From the NCBI RefSeq assembly GCF_900103635.1, contig NZ_FMXK01000007.1, forward strand, positions 62,001-126,000: DNA of 64,000 bases, given 5' to 3'. The translations under genes and the position numbers were made by a program. Within the stretch, counting starts at the first letter, position 1. Each line of letters opens with the position of its first letter. The stretch comes from Butyrivibrio sp. INlla18. GTDB lineage: Bacteria; Bacillota; Clostridia; Lachnospirales; Lachnospiraceae. The notes beneath the pieces were generated by a model, which was not told where the DNA came from, did not search any database, and saw only the letters and a list, made by a program, of their open reading frames with translations. Below are positions 17,983-26,655 of this stretch, piece by piece.

Positions 17983-18924
17983 TTACTTAACAATAGCGTG
18001 TTGTAGCAAATACTGGTGCCATCTCTCATAGGAAGAAGCCTTTAAATGAACACCATCAAAGGACAGTTCTGACAAAAGATTTCCATTTTCGTCATCAACA
18101 GCTTCATTCATATCAATATAGAAGATAGTCTTGTTATCAGCAAACTGAGACAAAGCTTCATTTCTCTCATTGATGTTTGCGTTATTAAAGTGCTTGTCAT
18201 TATCACTCTTATTGGCTGTTACATGCATGATGCCCTGAATATAGATGATGGCATCTGGCTGAAGTTCCCTGATCCTATCAAGAACTTCTTTGTACTTGTT
18301 GCAGAAATACTCTGTATTACCAGTACCAATCTCGTTAAGTCCAAGCATGATGTAGATCTTGGCAAACTGATGCTCAGAAAGCGCCTGATCAACTGTTATC
18401 TTTCTGCCATCTTCTGTCGTAACAAATTCCTTGGTCATCGCTGTAAATATTGTAAGTGAAACCTTGGAATAGAAAGTTGCTCTTGAATCAAGTTCCTCAC
18501 AGTACTCAGAAAGGCCTACTGTTCTAGAATCTCCAATAAATAATGCATCACAGAAATAATCATCTGTTACTTCTGTTAATTCATATGTAACATCCTCTGA
18601 ATTGCCGGATACGTCATTACCTGAAACATCATTAGCAGAAACATCGGTAACAGAATCTTCTACAGGTTCCTCTACAAGCTCTGTAACTTCCTCTTCATCA
18701 ACTTCGTCTTCTACTAATTCAATAGGTTCCTCTATAGGAGCGCTGCTCCATGGGAATACGCCATCAGTAAGTCCCTTAAAGAAAAGGCTAAGGATTGGCG
18801 TGTCAGCTCCCATGCTGATGCTGTACTCCTGATACACAGTATCTTTAAGTCCAAAAGAGATGCCCGATATTAAGATTGTAAATACCACTACTCCAATGAG
18901 AAGCGGGCTCTTTTTAAACCACAT
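17983..18924 (-). CDS. SGNH/GDSL-family hydrolase, membrane-anchored, paired with MBOAT
   Basis: The 313-aa protein has an N-terminal membrane helix (residues about 7-25), then an acidic Glu/Val/Ser/Asn linker (about 60-110, including repeated DVSGN), then an SGNH domain. Block I is ALFIGDSRTVG, block III LGLNEIG, and block V DGVHLKASSYERW with the Asp-His pair. The catalytic domain should be extracytoplasmic. SGNH proteins beside MBOAT genes (AlgJ/AlgX, DltD, PatB types) transfer or remove O-acetyl groups on exported polymers; that role is inferred from the MBOAT gene 14 bases upstream. Confidence 0.9.
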   Translation of the reverse strand: MWFKKSPLLIGVVVFTILISGISFGLKDTVYQEYSISMGADTPILSLFFKGLTDGVFPWSSAPIEEPIELVEDEVDEEEVTELVEEPVEDSVTDVSANDVSGNDVSGNSEDVTYELTEVTDDYFCDALFIGDSRTVGLSEYCEELDSRATFYSKVSLTIFTAMTKEFVTTEDGRKITVDQALSEHQFAKIYIMLGLNEIGTGNTEYFCNKYKEVLDRIRELQPDAIIYIQGIMHVTANKSDNDKHFNNANINERNEALSQFADNKTIFYIDMNEAVDDENGNLLSELSFDGVHLKASSYERWHQYLLQHAIVK

Positions 18925-18938
18925 TTTTTCTTTCCTAT

Positions 18939-20291
18939 CTAAAATTTAAAATACATGAATGGATTGCCAGCTGCATTGGACAAGCTAAATACGCATGCCC
19001 AGAACAGTATAAATAAAAACACATTTATAACAGGGTGTTTTCTGTTTTTTACAAAAAATCTATATAGGCCAGGTAAAAGAAGTATGATACCTGCAGCAAG
19101 GAAGCCGCCATAGATACCAAGATTCTTGATAAAGTCGTTCTGATTGACTGCGATTCCCTCTCCAAAGAATGGGAAAAGTCTCTTGAAATACTCAAGAAGA
19201 TGCATAGGATTGGTTATTGCAAATATTACCCATGTAAGCGGGATAAATACTAATACATTTATCTTACCTATGATCTTGCCAAGAGTTTTTGGAAGCTTTG
19301 GCATGATCACGAAATGCTCAAGGGCGATAAATGCAAAGAGGATAAGTCCCCACAAAATGAAGTTAAGTGTAACTCCGTGCCAAAAGCCTGTAATAAGCCA
19401 AACAACAAGGAGATTAAGAAATGTTCTTCCTGTTCCCTTCCTGCTGCCTCCGAGAGGAATATAGATATAATCCTTAAACCATGAGCCCAAAGTAGCATGC
19501 CATCTGCGATAAAACTCAGAAATACTACCAGAGCTATAAGGCTGGTCAAAGTTTGTGATAAATGGGAATCCAAGCATAACGCCTATTCCGGCTGCCATAA
19601 GTGAATATCCCCAGAAATCATAATAAAGCTGAAGTGAATAAGTAACGGCTCCTATCCAGGCAAGAGGTGTAGAAATACTCTCATAGCCGATGGTTCCGAT
19701 ATCATTCCAGAGCATAGCAAAGTGATCTGCAAGAAGGACCTTAAACCCAAGTCCAAGAACAAAGAACTTAAGACCATCTTCGATCTGCTCTAAAATGTCG
19801 CCAAGCTTCTCTTTGAGCTCTAACTTCTCAAAATCTGAGTAACGCATAATAGGACCTGATGTCACCTGTGGAAACATAGTGAAATAGGCCGCAACGTCTA
19901 CAAATTTTGGTTCATTTTCAATTTTACCTTTGTAAATATCCACCTGATAAGAAATCATCTTGAAAGTATAGAAGCTGATTCCTATTGGAAGAAAAGAATT
20001 ATTGATGAACTGACCGATAAGCTTAAACTCGATCAGCATCAATGCATCAAGACACACAGCAAAGGCAAGAAGAAGCTTTTTCTTCTCACCAAAATTTGCT
20101 CTGCCAAATAAATAGTTAACAATTACAGCTCCCAAGAGAGCTGGAAATAATCTGATATCCCCTACTGCATAGAAAGCAAGGCTACCAATTAAGAGTGTCC
20201 ACGTTCTATATGTAATGGGAGTCAGATAATAAGCTATAAGAACAACCGGTAAAAACCTAAAAATAAAAGTTAAATCCGAAAAATTTATCAT
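18939..20291 (-). CDS. MBOAT-family O-acyltransferase (AlgI/DltB-like)
   Basis: A 450-aa polytopic membrane protein with about ten helices. The signature SISEFYRRWHATLGSWFKDY at about residue 235, GGSRKGTGRTFLNLLVVWL and the catalytic GFWHGVTLNFILWG with the invariant His are all present. It would move acetyl groups across the membrane to the SGNH partner just downstream, acetylating an exopolysaccharide, peptidoglycan or other envelope glycan. The acceptor is not indicated by neighbouring genes. Confidence 0.95.
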   Translation of the reverse strand: MINFSDLTFIFRFLPVVLIAYYLTPITYRTWTLLIGSLAFYAVGDIRLFPALLGAVIVNYLFGRANFGEKKKLLLAFAVCLDALMLIEFKLIGQFINNSFLPIGISFYTFKMISYQVDIYKGKIENEPKFVDVAAYFTMFPQVTSGPIMRYSDFEKLELKEKLGDILEQIEDGLKFFVLGLGFKVLLADHFAMLWNDIGTIGYESISTPLAWIGAVTYSLQLYYDFWGYSLMAAGIGVMLGFPFITNFDQPYSSGSISEFYRRWHATLGSWFKDYIYIPLGGSRKGTGRTFLNLLVVWLITGFWHGVTLNFILWGLILFAFIALEHFVIMPKLPKTLGKIIGKINVLVFIPLTWVIFAITNPMHLLEYFKRLFPFFGEGIAVNQNDFIKNLGIYGGFLAAGIILLLPGLYRFFVKNRKHPVINVFLFILFWACVFSLSNAAGNPFMYFKF

Positions 20292-20330
20292 TTCCCCACT
20301 ATCAATCCTATATATAAATCAAAAACTACA

Positions 20331-21749
20331 TCAATTACCGGAGTTGTTGATCTCCGCAAGTTTGGTCTGTGCTGCCTGAGCACTCTGAGTGTTAGGGAAG
20401 TTATTGACTACAAGGTCATAAGATTCTTTTGCCTTGTCAATATCCCCATTTGCATAGTACGAAGTAGCCAGATAATACAGTGTATTAACATCACCACTGT
20501 TGTACTGATATGCCTTAGAAAGGTTGGCGATAGCAGTCGCATAGTCATCTGACTTATAAGCTTCATATCCTGTATTATAGTAAGATGTCGCAAGCTGTGG
20601 TCCTACCAGTGACATTAAGCTGTCATAAAGACTCTTAAACTCAGGAGATATATCATCTCCAATGGCATTAAGATCCACTTTAGAAAGAGCTTTTGCCATT
20701 CCTTCTACATCTGAAGGATTTGCAAGATATATGCTAACAGCCTTCATAAGACTGTTCATAGCTGCTGATGTTGAATCAACGCCCTCATAGTCAGTTACCT
20801 GAGTCTGAAGATTGTCGACCTGAGTCTGAAGAGTAGCTATCTGCTGTTCGTACTCATTGATCTTGGCTGACTTGGCATCTGATTCTTCACTGATCTGTGT
20901 GATCTTCTGCTGATTGCTAGAGTTAATGCTAACGATCCTCTGTGGAAGGATAAGGAAGCATGCAGCTGCAAGTCCAAGAACGATACCAAGAACGATACCC
21001 CAAATAGAGCCTGTTCTGGTAATTGCAGACTTCTTGACTGGCTGAATGATCATCTCATTGCCACTATTGTATCTGATAACATCATCACTGTCAGCAGTGG
21101 CAATATCAGAAACAAGCTTGCCGCTCTCACCTGGAAGCAACATACTGTCAGCTTCCTTAAGATATTTCTTGGCAAGAACATTGCCTGAATCAAGCTTTAA
21201 TGCTTTCTGAGCCTCAATCTTGGCCCTATCCCAGTTACCACCCTTTAAATATAAAAGACACAACAAAAGATGCGCTTTAATAAAGCCAGGATTAAGAGAC
21301 AGCACCTTCTTGAGCTGAATAACAGCTAGATCAAGGCTGTCCTGGTGGCAGTAATTAAGCGCAATATTAAACTTCTTGATTGTCTGGTTGATATCATCTA
21401 ACTTGGATGGGCTGTTTCTTACAGTATCCATGTAATAATCAGCAACATTATCCTCTGTCTTGAGGTTCTTGCTGATAACCCATTCTGAAAGTGCAGCAAC
21501 AACCTCCCCAGTCTCATAGTAAATAAGACCTAGAAGGTTTCTGGCATCTATATTATTCTTGTCGAGCTTAAGGCTCTGCTTGAGAGCTTCTGTAGCACCT
21601 GTTAAATCCCTAACTCCGGCTCTTTCAAGGCCGTCATTGTAATAAACATTAGAAAGACTTACAAGTCTCCTATAAGTCCTAACATTTGCTCCACATCCTG
21701 GGCAGATATCCCCCTTATTAAGCTCTGTCCCACAACGATTACATTTCAT
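20331..21749 (-). CDS. Zinc-ribbon, TPR and coiled-coil membrane protein
   Basis: The 472-aa protein begins with a zinc ribbon (MKCNRCGTELNKGDICPGCG; Cys pairs at 3/6 and 16/19). TPR repeats follow (about 30-200), then one membrane helix (about 245-270), a coiled coil (about 275-320) and further TPRs at the C-terminus (YNTGYEAYKSDDYATAIANL, LYYLATSYYANGDIDKAKES). The topology therefore places TPRs on both sides of the membrane. It is a likely scaffold; function unknown. ATG 21749 is two bases past the stop of the small upstream ORF. The acetylation pair follows it. Confidence 0.88.
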   Translation of the reverse strand: MKCNRCGTELNKGDICPGCGANVRTYRRLVSLSNVYYNDGLERAGVRDLTGATEALKQSLKLDKNNIDARNLLGLIYYETGEVVAALSEWVISKNLKTEDNVADYYMDTVRNSPSKLDDINQTIKKFNIALNYCHQDSLDLAVIQLKKVLSLNPGFIKAHLLLCLLYLKGGNWDRAKIEAQKALKLDSGNVLAKKYLKEADSMLLPGESGKLVSDIATADSDDVIRYNSGNEMIIQPVKKSAITRTGSIWGIVLGIVLGLAAACFLILPQRIVSINSSNQQKITQISEESDAKSAKINEYEQQIATLQTQVDNLQTQVTDYEGVDSTSAAMNSLMKAVSIYLANPSDVEGMAKALSKVDLNAIGDDISPEFKSLYDSLMSLVGPQLATSYYNTGYEAYKSDDYATAIANLSKAYQYNSGDVNTLYYLATSYYANGDIDKAKESYDLVVNNFPNTQSAQAAQTKLAEINNSGN

Positions 21750-21751
21750 TA

Positions 21752-21916
21752 TTACTTTGTCCTTCTTTGATTGTCAGTTCCCTGTCCTGCGTCCTTAAGG
21801 AGTCTGACCAAAACATCAGACATATCATCAAGATCCTGATTATAAATAATATCCTCAGCATCCTCTATCTCAAGACTTGGTTTGAATTTTTTTAACTCTT
21901 CTTCAAAATTAAGCAT
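21752..21916 (-). CDS. Small acidic protein, 54 aa, unknown function
   Basis: The reading frame runs from ATG 21916 to TAA 21752-21754 with AGAGGA as ribosome site. It encodes a helical acidic peptide (MLNFEEELKKFKPSLEIED..., DDMSDVLVRLLKDAG). It fills the gap between folC and the zinc-ribbon TPR gene almost exactly: 16 bases after folC and two bases before the next ATG. The packing and the codon pattern argue that it is real. No family recognised; a small partner of the downstream scaffold protein is possible. Confidence 0.65.
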   Translation of the reverse strand: MLNFEEELKKFKPSLEIEDAEDIIYNQDLDDMSDVLVRLLKDAGQGTDNQRRTK

Positions 21917-21932
21917 AGATAAATCCTCTGCA

Positions 21933-23312
21933 TCACATTATGGCTTTGATCTGCCCTGCAAGATACAGCGATCCAGCACCAAATACGATGTCTCCTGATT
22001 TCCTCATTGTTACTATATCGGTAATTGCATCCCTTACATTGGTATAATATTTGATCGGAACACCAAAGATGTGATGTTCTTCCTTGCAGTCTTCGAAGGC
22101 TGTCTTAAGATCAGCTACTGAAACTGATCTGGAAGTCTCTAAGACCGCCACATAGATGGCATCAAATTCACCACTTAAGAGTATTTTGCAAATGATGTCC
22201 CTGTATTGCTTGTCACCAACTATTCCAAATAAAAGAAGCTTTCTGCCCTCTGACGGGATCTCTTTGACAGTATCAAGGAAAGCCTCCATACCATCTATAT
22301 TATGAGCACCATCAACGTAAATACCTGGGTGAATCTCTTCCATTCTGCCTTCCCACTTGGCACTAAGTAGTCCCTCGCGGATATCAAGTTCGGTGATCTC
22401 GGCACCATTATCCCTTAAAAGCTCAGCAGCTGTCACGGCTAGAGCCGCATTTTCAGCCTGATATCTGGCTTCAGTTGATAATTTCAGGTCAACATATTTA
22501 TCATAAAGGGAATTATATGAAAAAGCAATGTATTTGTTTCCTGATTCATCTCTGATAGTGCTTACATTTTCAATACTTTTGCCTTCTATCATTATTGCTC
22601 TTGTATCAAGTTCAAGAGCCCTGTTCTTGATCGTCTCTGAGCTTTCTTTTTGTTTGTCAAAAAAGACTACTGGAACGCCCCTTTTGATGATTCCTGCCTT
22701 CTCGCCTGCAATAGCCTCAATGGTATTGCCAAGATACTGCATGTGGTCAAAACCAATCTCAGTAATAATACTAAGTACAGGACTACTGATAGAATTAGTA
22801 GCATCAAGTCTGCCGCCAAGTCCTGTCTCTAAAACCAGGTAATCCACAGGATATACATCGTACAGGATCATTGCCATGAAAAAGAGAAACTCAAAATATG
22901 TAGGGAAATAATCTTCCTTATCATATTCAAGCACCCTATTTAAGAGCTCAATAAATACTTCCAGAAATATCTTCTCGGAAATATTCTTGCCATCCACGCT
23001 AAATCTCTCAGTGATACTGACAAGATGTGGTGAAGTAAAGGTTCCAACGCTGTATCCTGCTGCGTTCAAGATATTAGTCACATAGCAGCATACTGATCCC
23101 TTACCATTAGTTCCAGCCACATGGATGATCTTCATATTCTCATCAGGATTTCCAAGAAATGCTAGAAAATCTCTGGTATCTTCAATTGTATGTTTATCTG
23201 TAAATCCGGGAATTTCATTGAGAAAAGACTCACACTCATCCAACGAGATACTTTCTCCGTTGTCAAAGCGTGAAATGAACTCCTCCACTTTCCCTCTAAC
23301 AATATCTTCCAT
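21933..23312 (-). CDS. folC: Folylpolyglutamate synthase / dihydrofolate synthase
   Basis: The 459-aa Mur-ligase-fold enzyme adds glutamate to folates in the cytoplasm. The P-loop IHVAGTNGKGSVCCYV (about 65), LVLETGLGGRLDATN, ITEIGFDHMQYLGNT and YVDGAHNIDGM are the conserved Mur/FolC blocks. The second Met (23312) is chosen because AGGG is properly spaced before it; the ATG at 23318 would overlap that site. It is the first gene of a probable operon with the 54-aa ORF and zinc-ribbon gene. Confidence 0.95.
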   Translation of the reverse strand: MEDIVRGKVEEFISRFDNGESISLDECESFLNEIPGFTDKHTIEDTRDFLAFLGNPDENMKIIHVAGTNGKGSVCCYVTNILNAAGYSVGTFTSPHLVSITERFSVDGKNISEKIFLEVFIELLNRVLEYDKEDYFPTYFEFLFFMAMILYDVYPVDYLVLETGLGGRLDATNSISSPVLSIITEIGFDHMQYLGNTIEAIAGEKAGIIKRGVPVVFFDKQKESSETIKNRALELDTRAIMIEGKSIENVSTIRDESGNKYIAFSYNSLYDKYVDLKLSTEARYQAENAALAVTAAELLRDNGAEITELDIREGLLSAKWEGRMEEIHPGIYVDGAHNIDGMEAFLDTVKEIPSEGRKLLLFGIVGDKQYRDIICKILLSGEFDAIYVAVLETSRSVSVADLKTAFEDCKEEHHIFGVPIKYYTNVRDAITDIVTMRKSGDIVFGAGSLYLAGQIKAIM

Positions 23313-23378
23313 AGCCATCCCTACTATACGTCGTAGTTAAGCCCCTCAACTCAACAATATCATTATAACACGTTAAAA

Positions 23379-23523
23379 TGATTTTTTTATTTTCTCACAA
23401 GCACTTCAGACACGCTTTCGCTTAGTTAAAAACGTAACAGTACTAATGCCATAAAAGACATGGCATAAGTACTGACGTTTTTAAATAGTCTGAAGATGTC
23501 CTGTGAGATAAATCAAAAAATCA
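23379..23523. repeat. 145-bp fold-back element between folC and valS
   Basis: Nested complementary blocks: TGATTTTTT with AAAAAATCA at the ends, CTCACA with TGTGAG, CTTCAGAC with GTCTGAAG, AAAACGT with ACGTTTT, AGTACT with AGTACT, and TGCCAT with ATGGCA around a short loop at about 23450-23460. The whole forms one long interrupted hairpin. It contains no gene. It resembles the fold-back element at 6362-6546 in architecture but not in sequence. Confidence 0.75.
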
Positions 23524-23529
23524 TAAGTA

Positions 23530-23548
23530 AAGGTTTTAAAATAACCTT
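23530..23548 (-). terminator. Weak hairpin, possible valS terminator
   Basis: On the minus strand AAGGTT-ATTTTAA-AACCTT is followed within a few bases by a T-rich segment that belongs to the fold-back element. It lies 30 bases past the valS stop. Confidence 0.4.
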
Positions 23549-23578
23549 CATTTTATAGTTGGTTGATCAACTAATAAA

Positions 23579-26251
23579 TTAGCCTTTAAGCTGTGCAAGT
23601 CTTTCAGTGATCTGATCGTATGTCTGCTGATATTTCTGCTGCTTCTCTTTTTCTTCGGCAATCTTCTCAGCAGGTGCCTTTGAAAGGAACTTTTCGTTAC
23701 TAAGCATATTCTTAGATCTCTGAAGTTCTCCTTCAAGCTTCTTCTGCTCTTTTGTAAGTCTTTCAATCTCAGCTGAAAGATCTACAAGATCAGAGAATGG
23801 AATATATACTGTTGCGTCAGCAAGTACTACTGATACAGCATCATCTGCGATTCCTGACTTGTCATTCTGGCAAGCTGACTCAGATGCATAAGCAAGTGAC
23901 TCAAAGAAAAGCTTACCTGTTCTGAAGATATCAAGGACATCTTCCTTGTCACTTACAACAAATACCTTAGCCTTACGTGATGGAGCAACATTCATCTGTG
24001 TACGAACGTTACGGATTCCACGAACTGCCTCTTTGATAGTCTCAATAGCCTTCTCATCAGAAGCGAAGTTCCACTCATCCTTGTAAACAGGCCACTTAGA
24101 GATCATGATCGACTCTTCCTCATCCTGCATTGTGCAGAAGATCTCTTCTGTAATGAATGGCATATAAGGATGAAGAAGCTTAAGTGCATTGATAAGAACA
24201 GTCTGGAGTGTCCAAAGAGCTGCCTCATGTGATACCTTGTCATCTGAATTGTAGAGACGAGGCTTAACCATCTCAATGTACCAGTCGCAGAACTCATCCC
24301 AGATAAAGTCATAAACCTTCTGAACTGCGATACCAAGCTCATACTTATCCATGTTCTCTGTAACATCTTTAATAGTGTTGTTGAGCTTTGAAAGAATCCA
24401 CTTATCAACTGGCTCAAGGCCGGTTGGCATATCCTGGTGAATAGCACTCTTGGCGTCATCAGCCATGTTCATCATGATGAATCTTGAAGCGTTCCATACC
24501 TTATTAGCGAAGTTACGGCTGTTTTCTACTCTTTCATTATAGAAACGCATGTCGTTTCCTGGTGCGTTACCTGTAATAAGAGTAAGTCTTAAAGCATCTG
24601 CTCCGTAATTTTCGATGATATCAAGAGGATCGATACCATTTCCAAGAGATTTACTCATCTTACGACCCTGAGAATCTCTCACAAGTCCGTGGAAAAGAAC
24701 TGTGTGGAATGGATATGTTCCCATGTTCTCATAACTTGAGAAGATCATTCTGATTACCCAGAAGAAGATAATGTCATAACCAGTTACAAGGACATCTGTA
24801 GGGAAGAAATACTTAAGTTCTCTTGTGTCATGAGGCCAGCCAAGTGTCTCAAATGGCCAAAGAGCTGATGAGAACCATGTATCAAGTGTATCAGGATCCT
24901 GTGTAAAGTGAGTATGACCGCACTTAGGACATACTGTAGGAGCCTCTTTTGCTACAACTACCTCTCCGCACTTGTCGCAGTAGTAAGCAGGAATTCTGTG
25001 TCCCCACCAGAGCTGTCTTGAAATACACCAATCGCGGATGTTATCTGTCCAGTTGAAGTATGTCTTGTCCATTCTAGGTGGAATGAGCTTGATCTCGCCT
25101 TCTTTAACAGCCTTAACTGCTGGTTTGATGAGCTCGTCCATCTTAACGAACCACTGTGCCTTGATCATAGGCTCAACTGTTGTATGGCAACGATCGTGAG
25201 TACCTACGTTATGTGAGTAATCTTCGATTTCAACAAGAAGTCCCATCTCATCAAGCTCTTTTACGATGGCATCTCTTGCAGCATATCTGTCCATACCCTC
25301 AAATTTGCCACCATTAGCGTTGATAGTAGCATCATCATTGAGGATGTTGATCTCCTCGAGACCATGACGCTTACCAACCTCGAAGTCGTTAGGGTCGTGA
25401 CCAGGAGTGATCTTAACTACACCAGTACCAAATTCCATATCTACATAAGAGTCTTCTACGATAGGAAGCTCTCTGTTAACAATAGGTAAAAGAACTTTCT
25501 TGCCCTTGAAGCTCTTGTATCTTTCATCATCAGGGTTTACAGCTACAGCTGTATCACCAAGCATAGTCTCAGGACGAGTAGTAGCAAACTCAATGAACTC
25601 AGTCTTAGAAACAGAGCCATCCTCATTGATGATAGGATACTTGATGTGCCATAAGTGTCCAGCCTGTTCCTCATACTCAACCTCAGCGTCTGAGATAGAT
25701 GTCTTACATACTGGGCACCAGTTTACGATACGGCTTCCCTTATAGATATAGCCTTTCTCGTGCATCTTGCAGAAGACCTCAGTAACAGCCTCGTTACAGC
25801 CTTCATCCATTGTGAAACGCTCTCTATCCCAGTCACATGAAGAACCGAGCTTTTTGAGCTGCTGGATGATAGTTCCGCCGTACTCTTTCTTCCACTGCCA
25901 AGCTCTCTCAAGGAACTTCTCACGTCCAAGGTCTCTCTTGTCGATACCTTCAGCCTTGAGAGCATCGATGATCTTGACCTCAGTAGCAATAGAAGCATGG
26001 TCAGTACCAGGCTGCCAAAGTGCATTATATCCCTGCATTCTCTTGTATCTGATAAGGATATCCTGCATTGTGTTATCAAGGGCATGGCCCATGTGCAGCT
26101 TACCAGTAATGTTTGGTGGTGGAATAACAATTGTGAATGGTTTCTTTGTTTCGTCTACTTCTGCGTGGAAGTATTTCTTTTCTTCCCACTTTGAATAAAG
26201 ACGGCCTTCAATTCCCTTAGGATCGTAGGTCTTAGCAAGTTCTTTCTTCAT
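23579..26251 (-). CDS. valS: Valine-tRNA ligase
   Basis: An 890-aa class I aminoacyl-tRNA synthetase. HIGH motif as PPNITGKLHMGHALDNT (about 45), DHASIATE, zinc-binding cysteines in NWCPVCKTSISDAEVEYEE and YYCDKCGEVV...CPKCGH, KMSKS motif in GRKMSKSLGNGIDPLD (about 530), anticodon-binding domain and the C-terminal coiled-coil arm (about 820-890) typical of ValRS. Length is normal. GGAG precedes the ATG. Expression is controlled by the T-box leader upstream. Confidence 0.98.
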   Translation of the reverse strand: MKKELAKTYDPKGIEGRLYSKWEEKKYFHAEVDETKKPFTIVIPPPNITGKLHMGHALDNTMQDILIRYKRMQGYNALWQPGTDHASIATEVKIIDALKAEGIDKRDLGREKFLERAWQWKKEYGGTIIQQLKKLGSSCDWDRERFTMDEGCNEAVTEVFCKMHEKGYIYKGSRIVNWCPVCKTSISDAEVEYEEQAGHLWHIKYPIINEDGSVSKTEFIEFATTRPETMLGDTAVAVNPDDERYKSFKGKKVLLPIVNRELPIVEDSYVDMEFGTGVVKITPGHDPNDFEVGKRHGLEEINILNDDATINANGGKFEGMDRYAARDAIVKELDEMGLLVEIEDYSHNVGTHDRCHTTVEPMIKAQWFVKMDELIKPAVKAVKEGEIKLIPPRMDKTYFNWTDNIRDWCISRQLWWGHRIPAYYCDKCGEVVVAKEAPTVCPKCGHTHFTQDPDTLDTWFSSALWPFETLGWPHDTRELKYFFPTDVLVTGYDIIFFWVIRMIFSSYENMGTYPFHTVLFHGLVRDSQGRKMSKSLGNGIDPLDIIENYGADALRLTLITGNAPGNDMRFYNERVENSRNFANKVWNASRFIMMNMADDAKSAIHQDMPTGLEPVDKWILSKLNNTIKDVTENMDKYELGIAVQKVYDFIWDEFCDWYIEMVKPRLYNSDDKVSHEAALWTLQTVLINALKLLHPYMPFITEEIFCTMQDEEESIMISKWPVYKDEWNFASDEKAIETIKEAVRGIRNVRTQMNVAPSRKAKVFVVSDKEDVLDIFRTGKLFFESLAYASESACQNDKSGIADDAVSVVLADATVYIPFSDLVDLSAEIERLTKEQKKLEGELQRSKNMLSNEKFLSKAPAEKIAEEKEKQQKYQQTYDQITERLAQLKG

Positions 26252-26299
26252 AATCCGCTCCTTTATAAAAATGTGTTTTTTGACTAGTTGATAAGTTAA

Positions 26300-26580
26300 T
26301 TAAGATAAAAAAAAGTCCCTAGCAGCTATTAACTGCTAAGGACGTAATTAACGTGGTACCACCTTAGTTCACAAAGAAAAAATCTTTGCCTCATTAAACA
26401 TCTAAGCTAAACTTAAATGCTCTATCCGATAACGCAGATAACGCGGGGACACTTATTGATAAATTGCTATGAAAGCCATCATTTCTGAGTGTCCGGTTCA
26501 AAAGCTACCTTCCATATCATCACTACCAGCATCCTCTCAGCGAAGCCAACGGCAACAGACGCTTTCTCTTTAAATAGTGT
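26300..26580 (-). promoter_or_regulatory. T-box leader of valS
   Basis: Reading the minus strand from about 26580: a long Stem I region with AGAGA-type conserved bases, a further stem at about 26370-26390, the T-box sequence AAGGTGGTACCACG (26352-26365), then a terminator GTCCTTAGCAG / CTGCTAGGGAC followed by eight T (26307-26343). UGGU in the T-box bulge would pair with the ACCA end of uncharged tRNA-Val. A GUA triplet at about 26508 lies where the specifier codon is expected; that assignment is tentative. Confidence 0.92.
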
Positions 26581-26655
26581 TATGATATGTACTCCTCTTT
26601 CTCATAACCTTTATTCTTATAATAGTAAATATAATATTAGTAAAAAAAGATATTG

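Noticed and set aside
25767-26198. A 143-codon open frame antisense to valS
   Set aside because: It is a shadow of the conserved valS coding sequence.
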